A DNA stretch of 64,000 nt from Ectocarpus siliculosus (taxonomy: Eukaryota > Sar > Phaeophyceae > Ectocarpales > Ectocarpaceae): positions 3,770,665 through 3,834,664 of the forward strand of contig FN649758.1 in assembly GCA_000310025.1 (NCBI GenBank). The letters are read 5' to 3'. This document shows positions 25,201 to 36,474 of the stretch, one piece after another; positions within the stretch are counted from its first letter, which is position 1; every line of letters starts with the position of its first letter. The notes beneath the pieces are model-generated. The model did no database searches. It was not told the origin of the DNA and saw only the letters and a list, made by a program, of their open reading frames with translations. The translations under genes were made by a program, and so were the position numbers.

Positions 25201-28200
25201 TCCTGAGCTGCTTGCAAGCCACCGTGAAGACGCAGCCGGTGCAGTTGCGGACGAACACCGAGTCCACGCAGGCGGCGATGAACACCCTGTGTTGCAGGAG
25301 AAGAACCAACCACGGTAAATACACGGCTAAAAGTTTAAAACCGGACGTAGGTTACGCAGGCAGTTTTGCGTGCTACGACGTGCAGACCAGCAGGGCTGAA
25401 CCTGCATGACCTGTGCATTTGAAGCGTTGCTGGCAACTCGAGCAACCGAAAAAAAAATGCCGAAGGTGGATGAGGACTGCTAGTAGTGCTGTGGTAGATG
25501 CTTCGTGTTGCCGGCGAACGGCCGCTTGCTCGTGGTGATTTCAGCACGATGATAACACCTTTGTCTTTGGCGGTGTTCAGATTGTGCTGGGGTGTCAACC
25601 GCGCTTGTTGCAGGTGTTCAAATACTCAAGATCGTTTCAGACGTGGATACAATGATGAGAAAAACCATAGGATTGTTCGTAATTGGTGCCAAGAAGGGAC
25701 ACGCGCATACCCCAAAAGCTCGAAGCAAGACAGAGAGAGAAGAAAATAGGGATGTTTGTGTTTCACCTGCCACCCGACAAAGGTCGACCTTCAGAAACAG
25801 GAACGCAGAACACACGAAATTAGTAAACGCATTCAGGCACGCAAAAAAGTTGTGTACCCGCTGAGAGCGCTGCTTGACGAGGACTGCCGGGCACAGCACC
25901 GTTGATAGCACCTGATGTATCTCCCACGAAATATTATGTACGAAGAATTTCCATCTTCCCTCGACGGGGTTGGGGGCGTCTGTACCTGAACGACAGGCTT
26001 TCGGGGGACTTTGGGAGTGCGTTGCTGGAGCCACCGAGAGAGGCACCAACACGGGGTTCTATTGGTCTTGGTGGGATCTAGCGTTGAGAAGCCAAGGAGG
26101 AGGTATCTTGTCCTCCGTGTGGTGCCGGTGGCTGAGCCCAAATTTCTTTTACGCCATTTGTGCTTTTTCTATGAACTCATCTTCTTGTGAATATTCGATA
26201 TGAGTGGGCCGGCACTGCACCCTCATGTATACCGTACATCGGCCCTTGTTATGCGCATGCAAGGATATAGGTTTGTGCGGTGGGTGAAAATTCAGCGGCC
26301 CGGAACCGGCGCGGCCGCGGCAATGTCGTCCCTCGACGTACGCCTGGAACCGTACAACACGGTTTGGCTATGTACAACCCCTATGGTGGTGTATTGCTAC
26401 TTCTGAGAAACCTGCCGTGCACCAGGGGTACGGCGGCAGTGCAGCTTCAAGGACAGAAAAACAAGCTGGGGTGGACTAATGATCTTGACGTCCCGTTGTG
26501 CATGATAATATCGAGTACAGCCTGCTAGTCTGCGTGTGGCGTCTTGAGCGAGCCATGACATGCAGCGAGTACTCCTGATCATTAAATAATGTGTGGTCAT
26601 GTGCCTGTGCCTTTAACATAAGCATCACCCCAATAGACTTATGCCCCTTTCATTGCCGTTAAAAACGGGGAGCGCATCTAGAGGTCATGATCCGGGGTCC
26701 CGCCACGAGGGGTCACGGGGGAGGTAAGGCTATTCTCGGGATTGAAGACTGAAACGGAGGGAGAGGAAGATAAATGCACGCGTCAAATAATATGTTCACT
26801 TTTGCTCATGTTCGATTTAGCTGCGTCCGTTAGTTGTTGCTGGTCCCGTCATCCTCTTTGTCTTCACTGCTCTCCTCACTATTTCTGGATAGTTCTCGTC
26901 ATCGACACGTTTTCAACCTCTTTTCCGTTACACTTGAAATCCTACCCAATTGACATTGGTAGGATTTGGTCAACCATCTTCCCATGGCTGTCAAGGACGT
27001 CGTCACGGGTATATACTGAAGTGGAAACAATCGAGCCCGAAGTTAATAAAAAACGTTTCCAGCGTGTTTTTCGGGAACAGCCTATAGCCGAAGGAAGAGC
27101 GACTCATCGTCATCAACAATACCGTTCGTCTTCGCAGGCCAAAGGACTTGAGGAACAGCGGTTACGGTCGAACGATTGGGCGACTCCGCCAAGAACACAA
27201 TACGTCGAAAAAGCGGCGGCGAGGAGGGTGGAGCTACGTACGGTTTGAACGTTCCCTCGTGGTGGTTATCCTTGCTGGCTGCTCATTCGTCGAGTGCAGG
27301 TCCTGGTGTTTGGGGGCGGCTGTGTTACTCTGCACAGTGGGCGGTGACGACATCTGTGACAATCGATTGAGTGGATAAGTATTGCACTCGAGGACTCCTC
27401 CCAATCCACCAGACGCAATGGTCGAGGAAACGGACCGTACATATTGTGGGTTTGGCCATCCCCCAGGTGTACGTGTGCGGTATCGAAGACGAGGAACGTG
27501 TTTGTACGTGTGTGTGGGTGTGTTTTGTTTTTCGTCCCATCGATCATTCCGCCTCAGTAACCGGGGATACACAGGACGGAGGAGGAAGGTACACGCAGGA
27601 GGATTTTTTTTTTTTGGCCATTTCGTCACGCCGTGCGTGCCTTCAGTTTTCAAACGCGGGAAGGACTTGGCAGTAGTAGTGCCTTCGGTCTTTTCTGTGG
27701 GTACTTCCGAGTTGCTAATAACCTTTTTCCCGGGAGAGTTCCGAACCCGCGACCTCGGACCTTACAAGGTCGCCAACTACACCACTCAAGCCACAGTTAG
27801 TTGTGTTACCGTGATCCACATTCGTGAACAACTATGGAGCGGTCTGCGTCCAATTTGGCGGTGCGGCGACTATGCAGATGAATCGATCTTATTGCGGAGA
27901 ATCCCGCCATAGCCAGGATCCTAGAATCGAGCGAATACCGCCTTAGCAGGGCTTCCAAAGCAACAAGGCGGAAACTGCAGTGCTTGGGGGAAATGTGCGC
28001 GTTACGATCACAGTATAACCGTGCATATCCAGCGCAGCAGGATGTGCGATTGATTGCGGAGGGACGAACTGTGACGACGGCACGCAGAATTCAGATGCTA
28101 CATGAACATTGTGACTGCTGTGCCGCAGGGTGGACGTGGAGAGAAGGAAAGGTAGAAAGGGTGCTACTAATGTAGTGTGGTGGCCTGCTATGCTCAGTTT

Positions 28201-29859
28201 TTTGTTTCTCGCCGTGCGCGAAACTCGCCACCCCCCCCATAAACGAAACAAGGGAGAAGGGATACTGTTGGGCTAGTCGCTGACAACCCATAAGAGAGCA
28301 CCCCGGCATGGTACCGGGGCGCGACGAGACTGCCTAGGGCAGAGCCCAGTACCATACACGAGGTGCTGGTAGATTTCTAGGTTTTTTTTTTTTCTCTTTT
28401 CCCGGGTTCTTTTCGCACACAAAATATGCTGTAGGTGGGCTGGGCCGGGCGGCGGAAAACCTGATGACACTCCACTCCCGGTACGAGGGTATAGTAGATT
28501 CGTGAGCGATGTCATCCTTGTTGACTTTGTAGGAATAATGCGCCTGTGGTGTGTTGAATTGAGACTCATCATTCAGGTTGATTGGTGGCTTGTCCTCCAA
28601 AACTCAACAATAAGTAGCTACATTAAATTACGTCCGTACCCTAGCTTTGTCCTTTTTCGTCGTCTGGGAGCAATAAGAATAAACTCATGCATTGTGCTTG
28701 TCGTCCCTCTTACAGGAAGTGTCATTTTCGTATGTTCTGCCCAGTTCTGTGGAGACTCTGCTTGACTGAACCAGGAAGTTGAGAAACCTGTAGTTTTAAC
28801 GAGTGGTGGGGCTTGTTGTGGGTCCTTTTTCTCTTCGCGCCTCTTTTTGGGTTAGCTTTTGGGAAAAATGGAAACTCTATTCTGCGGAGTCTAAAAGATC
28901 AGGAGGTACTGAATAGGCAGACCGGTGATGGAATGACGGCAACAACCACATCGAACAACAGCATCAACAAAAACAACAACAACCAGAAAAAACATCATCA
29001 ACAACAACAACAACCACAACAACGCACGCCCTTGCAAGCAAAATAACGTACGACTTTTCGCTGAGGTTGGTTGCACTTTGTTCGAGTGGTACGTGCTGCT
29101 ATGCATAATGTACTTGCTGAACCGCACCCGGGCCGAAACAATTTTTGGAGGTCTCGGAGAGTTCGTCTTACAGCACCGTCTCACTGAACAAGGCGGCGAC
29201 CTCCTTTTATTCCGGGATACCAATACCCTGAATCGTACGGTCCCGCCGTAGTTGGGGGGATCTCTACTGCCTTTTATAGAGGGACCCCACCGCCTTATTG
29301 CGGGACCATTCGTGTTTTCAACCTTTGTCGGATCTTTCTTTCAAGTCCCCGTCTCTTTTGTGCTACTGCAAATGTCTATTGGGTGAGTTGTACAACTTGA
29401 GAGCGCATGGCTCGTACCTGCAATCAGAGAGCTCATCCACTTGGACTGCTTCTGAGCGATCCAGCAACGCTACCTCGCAGCGGCGGAGAGAGGTGAGGTC
29501 GAACGGCTGACCATCGATGTCACCGGGAAGCTTGCGCAAGATCTCGCCCTCCCTGGACGCAAGAGTCGACAAGATTGCCGAGCCACGGGGCAAGCGCGAA
29601 CAGGGAGATCAAGGACCAACAAGGAGATTAAGAATGATCGACCTTGTTCAATCTATGTGGCGAGGCAACTTTGGGCGAGTGCGAGGCTCGAGGTGTGTGC
29701 GCGGCGGCCAGAGGTATCTTGCTGTTGTGGTAAACGGGTGCCGATCAAGACCCCGCACCCGGAAGTATCTCACCTGTCCTTAAAAGTGTACTGCGTGAGG
29801 AAGAGATACTTGCGATACTCGGCGCGATCGGTGAACTCAGTGCCGTCGGGTGCCCTCAT
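17188..29859 (-). CDS. RP2/TBCC-domain protein with long C-terminal tail bearing seven GW octapeptides (9 exons, about 1251 aa)
   Basis: Exons (minus): 29774-29859, 29418-29552, 25085-25286, 22264-22366, 20069-21784, 19863-19927, 18841-19311, 18407-18556 and 17188-18015; phases sum to 1252 codons with stop. Residues about 8-175 are a TBCC/C-CAP domain of the RP2 type: L-P-G-D-I-D-G-Q-P-F, D-C-x-V-F-I, V-R-N-C, C-K-Q-L-R-T-R-D-C and P-I-I-E follow in the known order, then an A-G-L...N-W-R-L-L strand/helix. Arg102 and Glu122 match human RP2 Arg118 (the ARL3 arginine finger) and Glu138, with equal spacing. The rest is Ala/Gly/Ser/Gln-rich, with seven [KR][IV]GW[DNS] octapeptides between residues about 320 and 623, a Ser run, and an acidic, Gly-rich C-terminus ending in Arg-rich helix. 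RP2 proteins act at basal bodies and membranes in ciliary cargo traffic. The first four exons are very secure. Linking of the later exons rests on matching phases; two genes are possible. No N-terminal Gly/Cys acylation site is seen from this ATG, and frames stay open upstream, so the start may be incomplete. Confidence 0.75.
19928..20068 (-). other. Probable small intron over a CAG tract (otherwise poly-Cys)
   Basis: Read through, this stretch would add eight consecutive Cys from a (CAG)n tract at about 19979-20004, unlike anything else in the protein. A donor G|GTGATG and acceptor CACTGCAG bound a 141-bp interval, and removing it keeps the frame. If it is not removed, the frame simply continues to a stop at 19809, which would end the protein early. 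Confidence 0.5.
20442..21353 (-). repeat. Seven-copy [KR][IV]GW[DNS][PSA][ST]R octapeptide array
   Basis: Within the large exon of the RP2-like gene the octapeptides KIGWNPSR, KVGWDPSR, KVGWSSSR, KIGWDPTR (twice), RVGWNASR and RVGWNPSR occur at nucleotide positions from 21353 down to 20442. Gly-Trp and the last Arg are invariant. Spacers are 17 to 69 residues, low-complexity and unlike each other except around the two KIGWDPTR copies, which share a Q-Q-Q-P-K-V-Q-Q-Q stretch and look like a recent duplication. Conservation of the octapeptide against diverged linkers suggests selection on a short linear motif. Confidence 0.85.
24601..24745 (+). mobile_element. tRNA-related SINE-like repeat, copy 1
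   Basis: A G-run and GTACTC...CATG head are followed by GCATGCC, a box-A-like TAGCGGTTAGACC, ATTGACC, GGACGGAGCA and a tail GGCCAATCGTTCCTTCC...TTTGCCAAAGGTGGC. Copies with the same block order lie at 32818-32960 (plus) and about 60470-60595 (minus). It sits in intron 4 of the RP2-like gene, just before an assembly gap. Confidence 0.6.
24830..24929. other. Assembly gap (100 N)
   Basis: Exactly 100 N, a placeholder of unknown true length, followed by a C-run. It lies inside intron 4 of the RP2-like gene, so no coding sequence is obviously lost. Confidence 0.99.
27728..27795 (-). other. Degenerate tRNA-like sequence
   Basis: On the minus strand a box-A-like TGGTGTAGTTGG (27773-27784) and a box-B-like GGGTTCGGAACTC (27736-27748) have normal tRNA spacing, with an anticodon-arm-like GACCTTGTAAGGTC between them. 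The T-stem and acceptor stem do not pair, so this is a tRNA relic or SINE head, not a working tRNA gene. It lies in the 4.1-kb intron 2 of the RP2-like gene. Confidence 0.5.
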
Positions 29860-30358
29860 GGGAGCAGCGACGGCTAGACCGCGGGCAGGAGAAGGGCCAC
29901 CGGTGATAAAGGTGTAATAGCGGCTGTCGTACTGTTGTAAAAGCGCGCGAGCCGATCCACAGACAACATACACGCCGAAAGATCGGGTTGCAGCAGCCCA
30001 CGCACGCAGAAGCTGGCACTGGTGCCTCAGCTCCTCTTCAGTGTTCACGCATCCTGTAGGTTCTGCCGTACGTCGTCTAGGGGCGGGGAGCTGACCTATG
30101 CGCGTTGTGGCGGTTTGTGGATGCAGGGCTGCCTCAATGCAACGCACACCTAGATATTGGGGGGTCCGCGAAATGTATCGACGGATCCGCACGTATGAGG
30201 CTATGAGGCTACCACCCAATCATGCCACGGAGCATCTAATGCCACCGCCGCCGCCCCTGCCAACAGCAAGCTGACCCGCACACGACACGCACCACTTGAG
30301 TTGATCTCTCTCCCTGTGGGCTGTCTCTCCCTCGTCGTCCCGACCACACAGCACAACA
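29860..30358. promoter_or_regulatory. Shared intergenic region of a head-to-head gene pair
   Basis: About 500 bp separate the proposed start of the RP2-like gene (29859, minus) from the ATG of the glutaredoxin gene (30359, plus), so both promoters and 5' UTRs should lie here. I see no convincing TATA box. A minus-strand frame stays open through 29860-30050 after an acceptor-like CCTACAG at 30052-30054 and may be an extra 5' coding exon of the RP2-like gene, which would shorten the shared region. Confidence 0.4.
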
Positions 30359-33300
30359 ATGAACTTCTCCTTGAACCTCGTGGTGTTGGCGCTTGCCCTC
30401 TTGGCGGGATCGGCGTCCTCGTTTGTTCTCACCCCGAAGACAGCCCCTTTGGCATCATCCCCCACATCGTCCGCATCATGCAGCAAGACGGTGAGCGTAC
30501 CACCGTCTCTGTCTTAGCCCAGACGGCAGCAGTAGAGAGACGACACCCAAGATGAGAATACATCCTGCAGGAGCATGTGCCTGTGTTTCTCGAGCTACCG
30601 ACGGTTCCGCGATGGGCTAGTTCATGCGTAGAATACATGCACGCGATATGCCCCGCCTTGCTCCGAGGTGTGCGATGTGGCATGCACAGAGGGGCCTCGA
30701 GCCGCAGTTGCAAAAGGGCGTTTTGCCTCTTCGTGTGAAGCGGGGGTGCCGAACAGGATGCCTTGTCGACAAGGAGGCGGTAGAGAAAGAGGGAAACGAT
30801 GAAGTTGGTTAGGTCCCATCGCGAACCCCATGTGGGTTTGTTGGCATGCCTGAAGTTGAACGTGTGGAGCAGCTGTGGTGAACCCCTTCAGGCCCAACCG
30901 CAACCTCAACCGCCAACCACAACATTGGGCGCGGGAGGGTGTTGCAGGGTTTTTGTTACTGTTAGCAAGACCGGTGTCTTCGATTGACCGATGGAAGGAA
31001 GTCTGCTCTGCATGCGGTCCTCAAACAACACAATTTTCGAGCATGTGTTGAAATCAGCGGATGCCAATCTCCAGAACTCAGAGTTTTACTAGGAAAAATG
31101 AAAACACGCACAGAGAGAAACTACCCGTTCGAGATATATCTACATTCGAACGTTGTGTTAGAAGTATGCATTGTTTGTATACATACAACGGGAGAACACA
31201 AACACATTTCCCCGTGCAGCACCACAGCAGCAGCCCGCGTGTTACTTTAATTCCGGAACCAATGAGCACCGACCGTCGTGGTAACCGGCAAAGGCGATGA
31301 AGAGACATCGGCAGTCTGAAGCGGAATAGAAACACCACCGCAGCAAAAGTCACTCGATTACACAAAAGAAACCGTTGTCTACATTGCCGGACACGGCAAA
31401 AGGTAGACATGGTGGCGCTTCGTGCGGGTTGGGTTGTGTGGTAGAGCTGCTTGATTGACTCTTGCGTCACGCGTGCAACCTGGGTGGTTCATTAGCGCGC
31501 CGCCAGTTAACCAATCATCGCCGCGCTCTTTGACAGTCCTTGCGGGCATCGATGGACGGGGAGAACCTCCTGCCGAACGCTGCGGAAATCATGGACGAGA
31601 TGGCAGGAGAGGCCAAGTGAGTAGGGAGGTGTACGACAGGTCTGCTTAATTTGCTCTTATTATTGTAGACGTTGTGCGTTGTGTCGTCGTATGCCCGACA
31701 ATAGAGTTATGCCACACAGAGAACCGGACAGAAATGTGACGTGCGCTGGACGAAGAGTTGGGCCAGCAGTCAGCAGAGGGATGGTTTTTGGGTCGGCGCA
31801 AGAAGTGCATCGACCACCCGCTTGCGAAGATTTGGTAAATAGATCACCTGCGTCGTCGACGTACCAAGCTAACTGTCACAAGTGTTAGACTGGCCAGCTT
31901 GTGACTGATGAGCTTTTTTGTTTGAGGAAACAGGGGGCTTCAGGTCCATTTGTGGACCAATCGCGCAGATGGACAAAACAAGAATCGTCCAGATCTTGCG
32001 GGATGCACTTCAGCTTCTACAGCACAGATGGCATAGGCAACGTGTTTCGGGTTTCCTTTCTGTGTGAATATCCACATGATACTGTAGTGTCGAAACTTTA
32101 TCTTTCTGAAACCGCCCGTAGATCCGGTTCGCCAAGCCGACGGATTGAGTCCACACGATCATACTGTTCTGGCTTGGACACCTGCGTAGATAACGCTTCG
32201 TTGTTCGTTTGGTGTTCGCGATGCTTGTGCTCCCCACCTTGGACTTGACCATGTGTCATGTCCCGTTTCCCTGACAGCGCAGCGTAAGATATTGTCAGAC
32301 GTGTATCACCACGAGACTATGCCATCACCATGTCGCCTTTCGTGCACAGTATATGTCTACGTCTCATCAAGCACGAGAAATGTTGACCCTCGTGAATGCT
32401 GGTGTTGGATGATGGTCCGCCGTGGTGTGCTGGGCAGACAATGAACTTGGTATTTTCCCATGGCCCCGCCTCCCGCGCCGCCGCCCGCCCCACCCGCCCG
32501 CTCGCACGACGTTGGACGAGAGCAGGGGCGTTATCGAAAGCCTTGTCAAGGAGAACAAGGTAATGCTCTTCATGAAGGGCAACAAGATGTTTCCGCAGTG
32601 CGGCTTCTCCAACAGCGCTGTTCAGGTATGTCGCGCTTTGTTTTCTTCGGGCTTTCTTGTAGGCGGACGCGAGGCCGCGACCTCCAGCAATTTGGAAACA
32701 GCAACATAGCAAAAGCTGTCGTCAACGCCCCTTGCAGCCACGCGTTCAGTCAGGACCGCGGTAGGGAAAGAGGGTTGTGGCATCGAGACAGGGCTATTTC
32801 TATGTCGCTTCCTTCACAGGGGGGGGTGTACTCATAGTCGTGCATGCCCTAGTCGTTAGACCATTGACCTCGCATCCCTACAAAGCCGGGACGGAGCACG
32901 CCGGGTTCTCACCGGACCAGGCTCTCACATCACCAAGCGCGAAGCGCCGTGAGGTATTTGGCGAGTCGCATGAAGGGTGAGCTGCATCCTGCTAAGGGTG
33001 TTCGGCATCTTGTGCTTACTTCCTTGCGTACGGATGACAGCTACGTATGACTTAATTTATTTTCTGGTGCTTTCACTTCCAGAGACAGTTGTAAGCACTG
33101 TGTAACTGCCTCGAGGATGCTTGACCATTTTAACACAACGTGGTGCGATCATCCCCCGTTGCGCGGAGTGAGGGTTCTCGACCCCGCACAACATGATCTA
33201 CTCGACCACCATTATGGTTACCGCCAAAAAAAAAAACGGGGCAAAAAAAAAAAACGGTAACCAAGTTGCCGAGTTCACGAAGTGAATTGGCTTGTTTTAC

Positions 33301-33823
33301 AACGTCGTTGCCAAGCGACGAAAACCCAATCCGGGGGGGCGGACATTAATTCGAAACCTTCACCTGCCTCGCCCTCCGGGTGGCCTTATTCCGCGTGGTT
33401 AACTGCCTATTCCACCGTGCCCGCTTCGCTGGGATGCGGAGCTCATGGTTGTATACACTGAGCCCGATTTGCATGAAACGAACCTGAGACCCTGAACAGC
33501 AGGTGCGCCTGTACAGTGTGGCAGACTCATGTAAATTGAGCGCCATCAGAATGTTGCCGGCAGTTTCATGAGGTGGAGCGATATTCTGTCTCGCGTTACA
33601 GAAGTGATACCCAATCAATGGCCAAGAGGCTGGGGCAAGCAATCGATTGAGCCCCCGCGCGCACACGGCTGTTGCCTACGCGCGCACGCACCGCAGGTAC
33701 TCCGGGCGTGTGACGTAGAGTTCGAAACGTACGACGTGCTCACCAACCCTGGGGTGCGCGAGGCAGTCAAGGTAAGCCCATGGATGTATGCATGACTGGG
33801 AACCAATGGGACCCATCATCCAA

Positions 33824-33915
<92 letters not shown>

Positions 33916-34592
33916 AGTTTGAAAACGAGAAGGCGACCGTTGACGTCAGTAGTGTTGCCGCTTTTGGTCATGTTGTTGTTTCGTGGCCTGGCGTGTTGCA
34001 TCCACCACCACCGTTGTTTGATTTTTGCACCCGGTACACGTTCTGCTTGATAATCGTGTCGGGAGAAACGGCCGCGCACCTCTTAACCTAGGAGCTTCAG
34101 TGTCGCACCGTCGGATTACCTCTCCCCTTTCAACCTCCCCCACGTGTACCTCTTCGTGTTTCCATGCATTTTGTATTTTGTCGTATGTTGATGAAGTTCT
34201 TTCGTAAAGCTGCAGGAGCAACACCTCTCCCTGTGATGACTAATTCCCACCACCTTGTTTGGGAGTCATGCCCTACTGCTGTTCGTGATCACACGCCGAA
34301 ATTCGAGTACCTTAGATACGTGTATCGTCAGAGCGGGGGATGTAACCGTTTCGACTTGGCAGCCATGCCAATTTTGATGTAGAAATGAGTGTCAATTCTA
34401 ACAACAACAGCCACTGACACGCATCTACGACTCCGAAAACCGCAGGAGTTCTCCAGCTGGCCGACAATCCCGCAGCTGTACATCGACGGAGAGTTCACCG
34501 GGGGCGCGGACATCATGATCGAGTCTTTCCAGTCTGGAGAACTCAAGAAGACCCTCGAAGACGCAGGGTGCACGTTCGTACCATCAGAGTAA
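30359..34592 (+). CDS. Plastid-targeted CGFS-type monothiol glutaredoxin (5 exons, 177 aa)
   Basis: Exons 30359-30490, 31537-31616, 32526-32625, 33697-33771 and 34446-34592; phases sum to 178 codons with stop. Residues 1-21 are a signal peptide ending S-A-S-S-F, the heterokont plastid signature, followed by a Ser/Thr/Pro-rich transit segment to about residue 45. The glutaredoxin domain (about 72-172) has K-G (88-89), the single-Cys active site C96-G-F-S, T-I-P (136-138, cis-Pro for glutathione) and G-G-A-D (148-151). CGFS glutaredoxins bind a [2Fe-2S] cluster with glutathione and pass it to plastid Fe-S acceptors; this is family knowledge. The exon 3 acceptor is set by a long pyrimidine-rich tract ending in GAGCAG at 32525 and by phase. 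Intron 3 carries a SINE-like copy and intron 4 an ~80-bp CT tract. Confidence 0.93.
32818..32960 (+). mobile_element. tRNA-related SINE-like repeat, copy 2
   Basis: Starts with a G-run and GTACTCAT, then GCATGCCC, TAGTCGTTAGACCATTGACC (box-A-like), GGGACGGAGCA and GGGTTCTCACC (box-B-like). Order and spacing match the copy at 24601-24745. It lies in intron 3 of the glutaredoxin gene on the same strand. Confidence 0.6.
33828..33911. repeat. (CT)n microsatellite, about 42 units
   Basis: An essentially perfect CT dinucleotide run of over 80 bp in intron 4 of the glutaredoxin gene, starting about 57 bases after the donor site. The minus-strand frame through it (Arg-Glu repeats) is an artefact of the repeat. 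Confidence 0.95.
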
Positions 34593-36474
34593 ATTCGCTC
34601 TGCTGTCTATGATACGTCGCGTTTCGAAAGCGTTGTGATGAGAATATTCATTGTGTAGCCCAATCAGTTATTGCAAGGCGGCAGGGGAAACGAATGGAAA
34701 ATTTGAACCCGTTTTGTACATGTCTTGAACTAGGTTGTACGGTGGGCCAGCTATCAACAATCGAGATTTAGGGGGTTTGGTTCTCCCTGTTTCGCAGAAG
34801 ACACACATAGCGGCATGAAATATTTAGTGTAAAAACGTGTTGAAAAAGCATGTAGCGGGCGGGCGGTCATGACTATGATTTTGGTTTTGCCGGCCCGGCG
34901 AACTCAATTTGATGATGAGTAATGTGAGGACGCGCGAATTTTTGCGTTTGAACAACGGGATGCAGGAAGCTCCAAGTTGCGCAACTGAATACTCTCCCGA
35001 AGGTTATTGAAAATCGGGGCTGGTGCGTTTTTTTTAATGAGGCGTGATCACCATTGCCAGTGAAGACTTTGGGGGAAGCCGAATAATACAGACACCTGGG
35101 TGATGAAATTGCTTCGTGGCCCGTATTAAGCTCTGAAATTTTGAACCGGCCGTACGCGAGGTTGATACCCGGCCACACGTCGGAAGTCCAGCCACCGCTG
35201 TGGGCATTCACCCACGAGGCATGGCACTGGTGGTCTGGTTTTTTTCCAACCCTTTCTCCATCAGTCTTCGCTTTTTGGCCGATCGGTCGGAGATGATTGC
35301 CAGCACACCGCTCTCGGCCATGATTACATGGCGCGAGCTTCCTTGTGCCGGTCCGGTGAGGCAATGCGAGAGGGGGGGGGATCCAGGCAGCGAATGCAAG
35401 TTGACAACGCAGTGAATCTCTGTCGGCAGATCCACAACCGGCGTCTTGTTGGCGGTGACTGGGGAGGCGGGGAGAGAGCTTCCCCGTGGGGATAAGTGCA
35501 TCACGAAACCACTCCCTCGAGAACCTAATGATGCCCGAGAACACCTTCTGTGGTCTCGAAAAGAAAAAAGGTGGGCACGCCGTCAGGAGTCTCCGTGCTA
35601 GGCGAAAACTGGGCAGGGACCAGCAGAGTCTGCTTGCTCCTCGTGCCACCCTTGGCCGCTCATGTACCAGCGGACTGTGCGGGGTGCCTACTAGGCAAAA
35701 GGCCTCGGGGACGCGTTTCTAGTTTTGTGGTCTACAGAGGCTGTAACAGCAGGAGCAAAATCATCAGCTCTCAAACAGCAGTGGGCGCTTCCGCCCGAAA
35801 ACGATCCTGGCGCAAAGAACGCATGCCCCCACCAAACAGCGAATGGGTTTTTTTTTTGTCGTCACTTTATCTCAGGGCTCGTGGCATTTTTCTGCCGGGT
35901 ACTACTGTACGTGCTCCAATTCATGGTCACACACAGGATACAAAAGAAAAGGTCCCGGCCAACAGCATCGTCACGGGGTGAGCTTGAGCGAAAGAAGGCA
36001 CTGCTGTCGTGTGTTTTATCGTCGCTCCTCCCGAGCCAGTGTTACCAAGAACCCTGGTTGCCCTCACCAGGCCGCTCAGCATCGCCCGCCAAAAGAGTTG
36101 CCGTGAGAGCGAGAACCGGCGACCCTCAAAACCCGTCACAGATTACAATTCCACACACACGCTAAGTTGGTTCAGACCATGTACGAATACACCACGAAAT
36201 ATAGACCCACCGTCAGTTCGGGGCAATCCCCCCAGCGCGACGTGACTGTGATTTCCTCTCTGCTCACGAAATCCCAGACCATGATTTCCTCTCTGCTGAT
36301 GAAATCCCGAGCCGTATTCGTCTCTTGGCGGCAACCGCGCGTGACCCTCCCTGCACCGGGGCAGGACGCGCACTAGCCTCTCGTCGAGAAACTTGAAACT
36401 CGATTCATTTGGGGAAAAATCAGCCGTGGCGCATACACCACGATAAATAGCGATCGTTCTGTTCGTTGGTGCTA
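34593..36474. other. Intergenic, no gene supported
   Basis: A 258-codon minus-strand frame (34873-35649) and overlapping frames on both strands are present, but they lack splice consistency, a recognisable domain or a good start, and residue composition looks random. Likely 3' flank and decayed repeat sequence between the convergent glutaredoxin and membrane-protein genes. Confidence 0.45.

Noticed and set aside
32460-32520. Pro/Arg-rich upstream extension of glutaredoxin exon 3
   Set aside because: It is a pyrimidine-rich tract before the acceptor at 32525; including it breaks the phase with exon 2.
33828-34079. Arg-Glu repeat protein on the minus strand
   Set aside because: Pure translation artefact of the CT microsatellite in a glutaredoxin intron.
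34873-35649. 258-codon minus-strand open frame
   Set aside because: No domain, no ATG at its start, composition like random translation, and other frames are equally open. Treated as non-coding.
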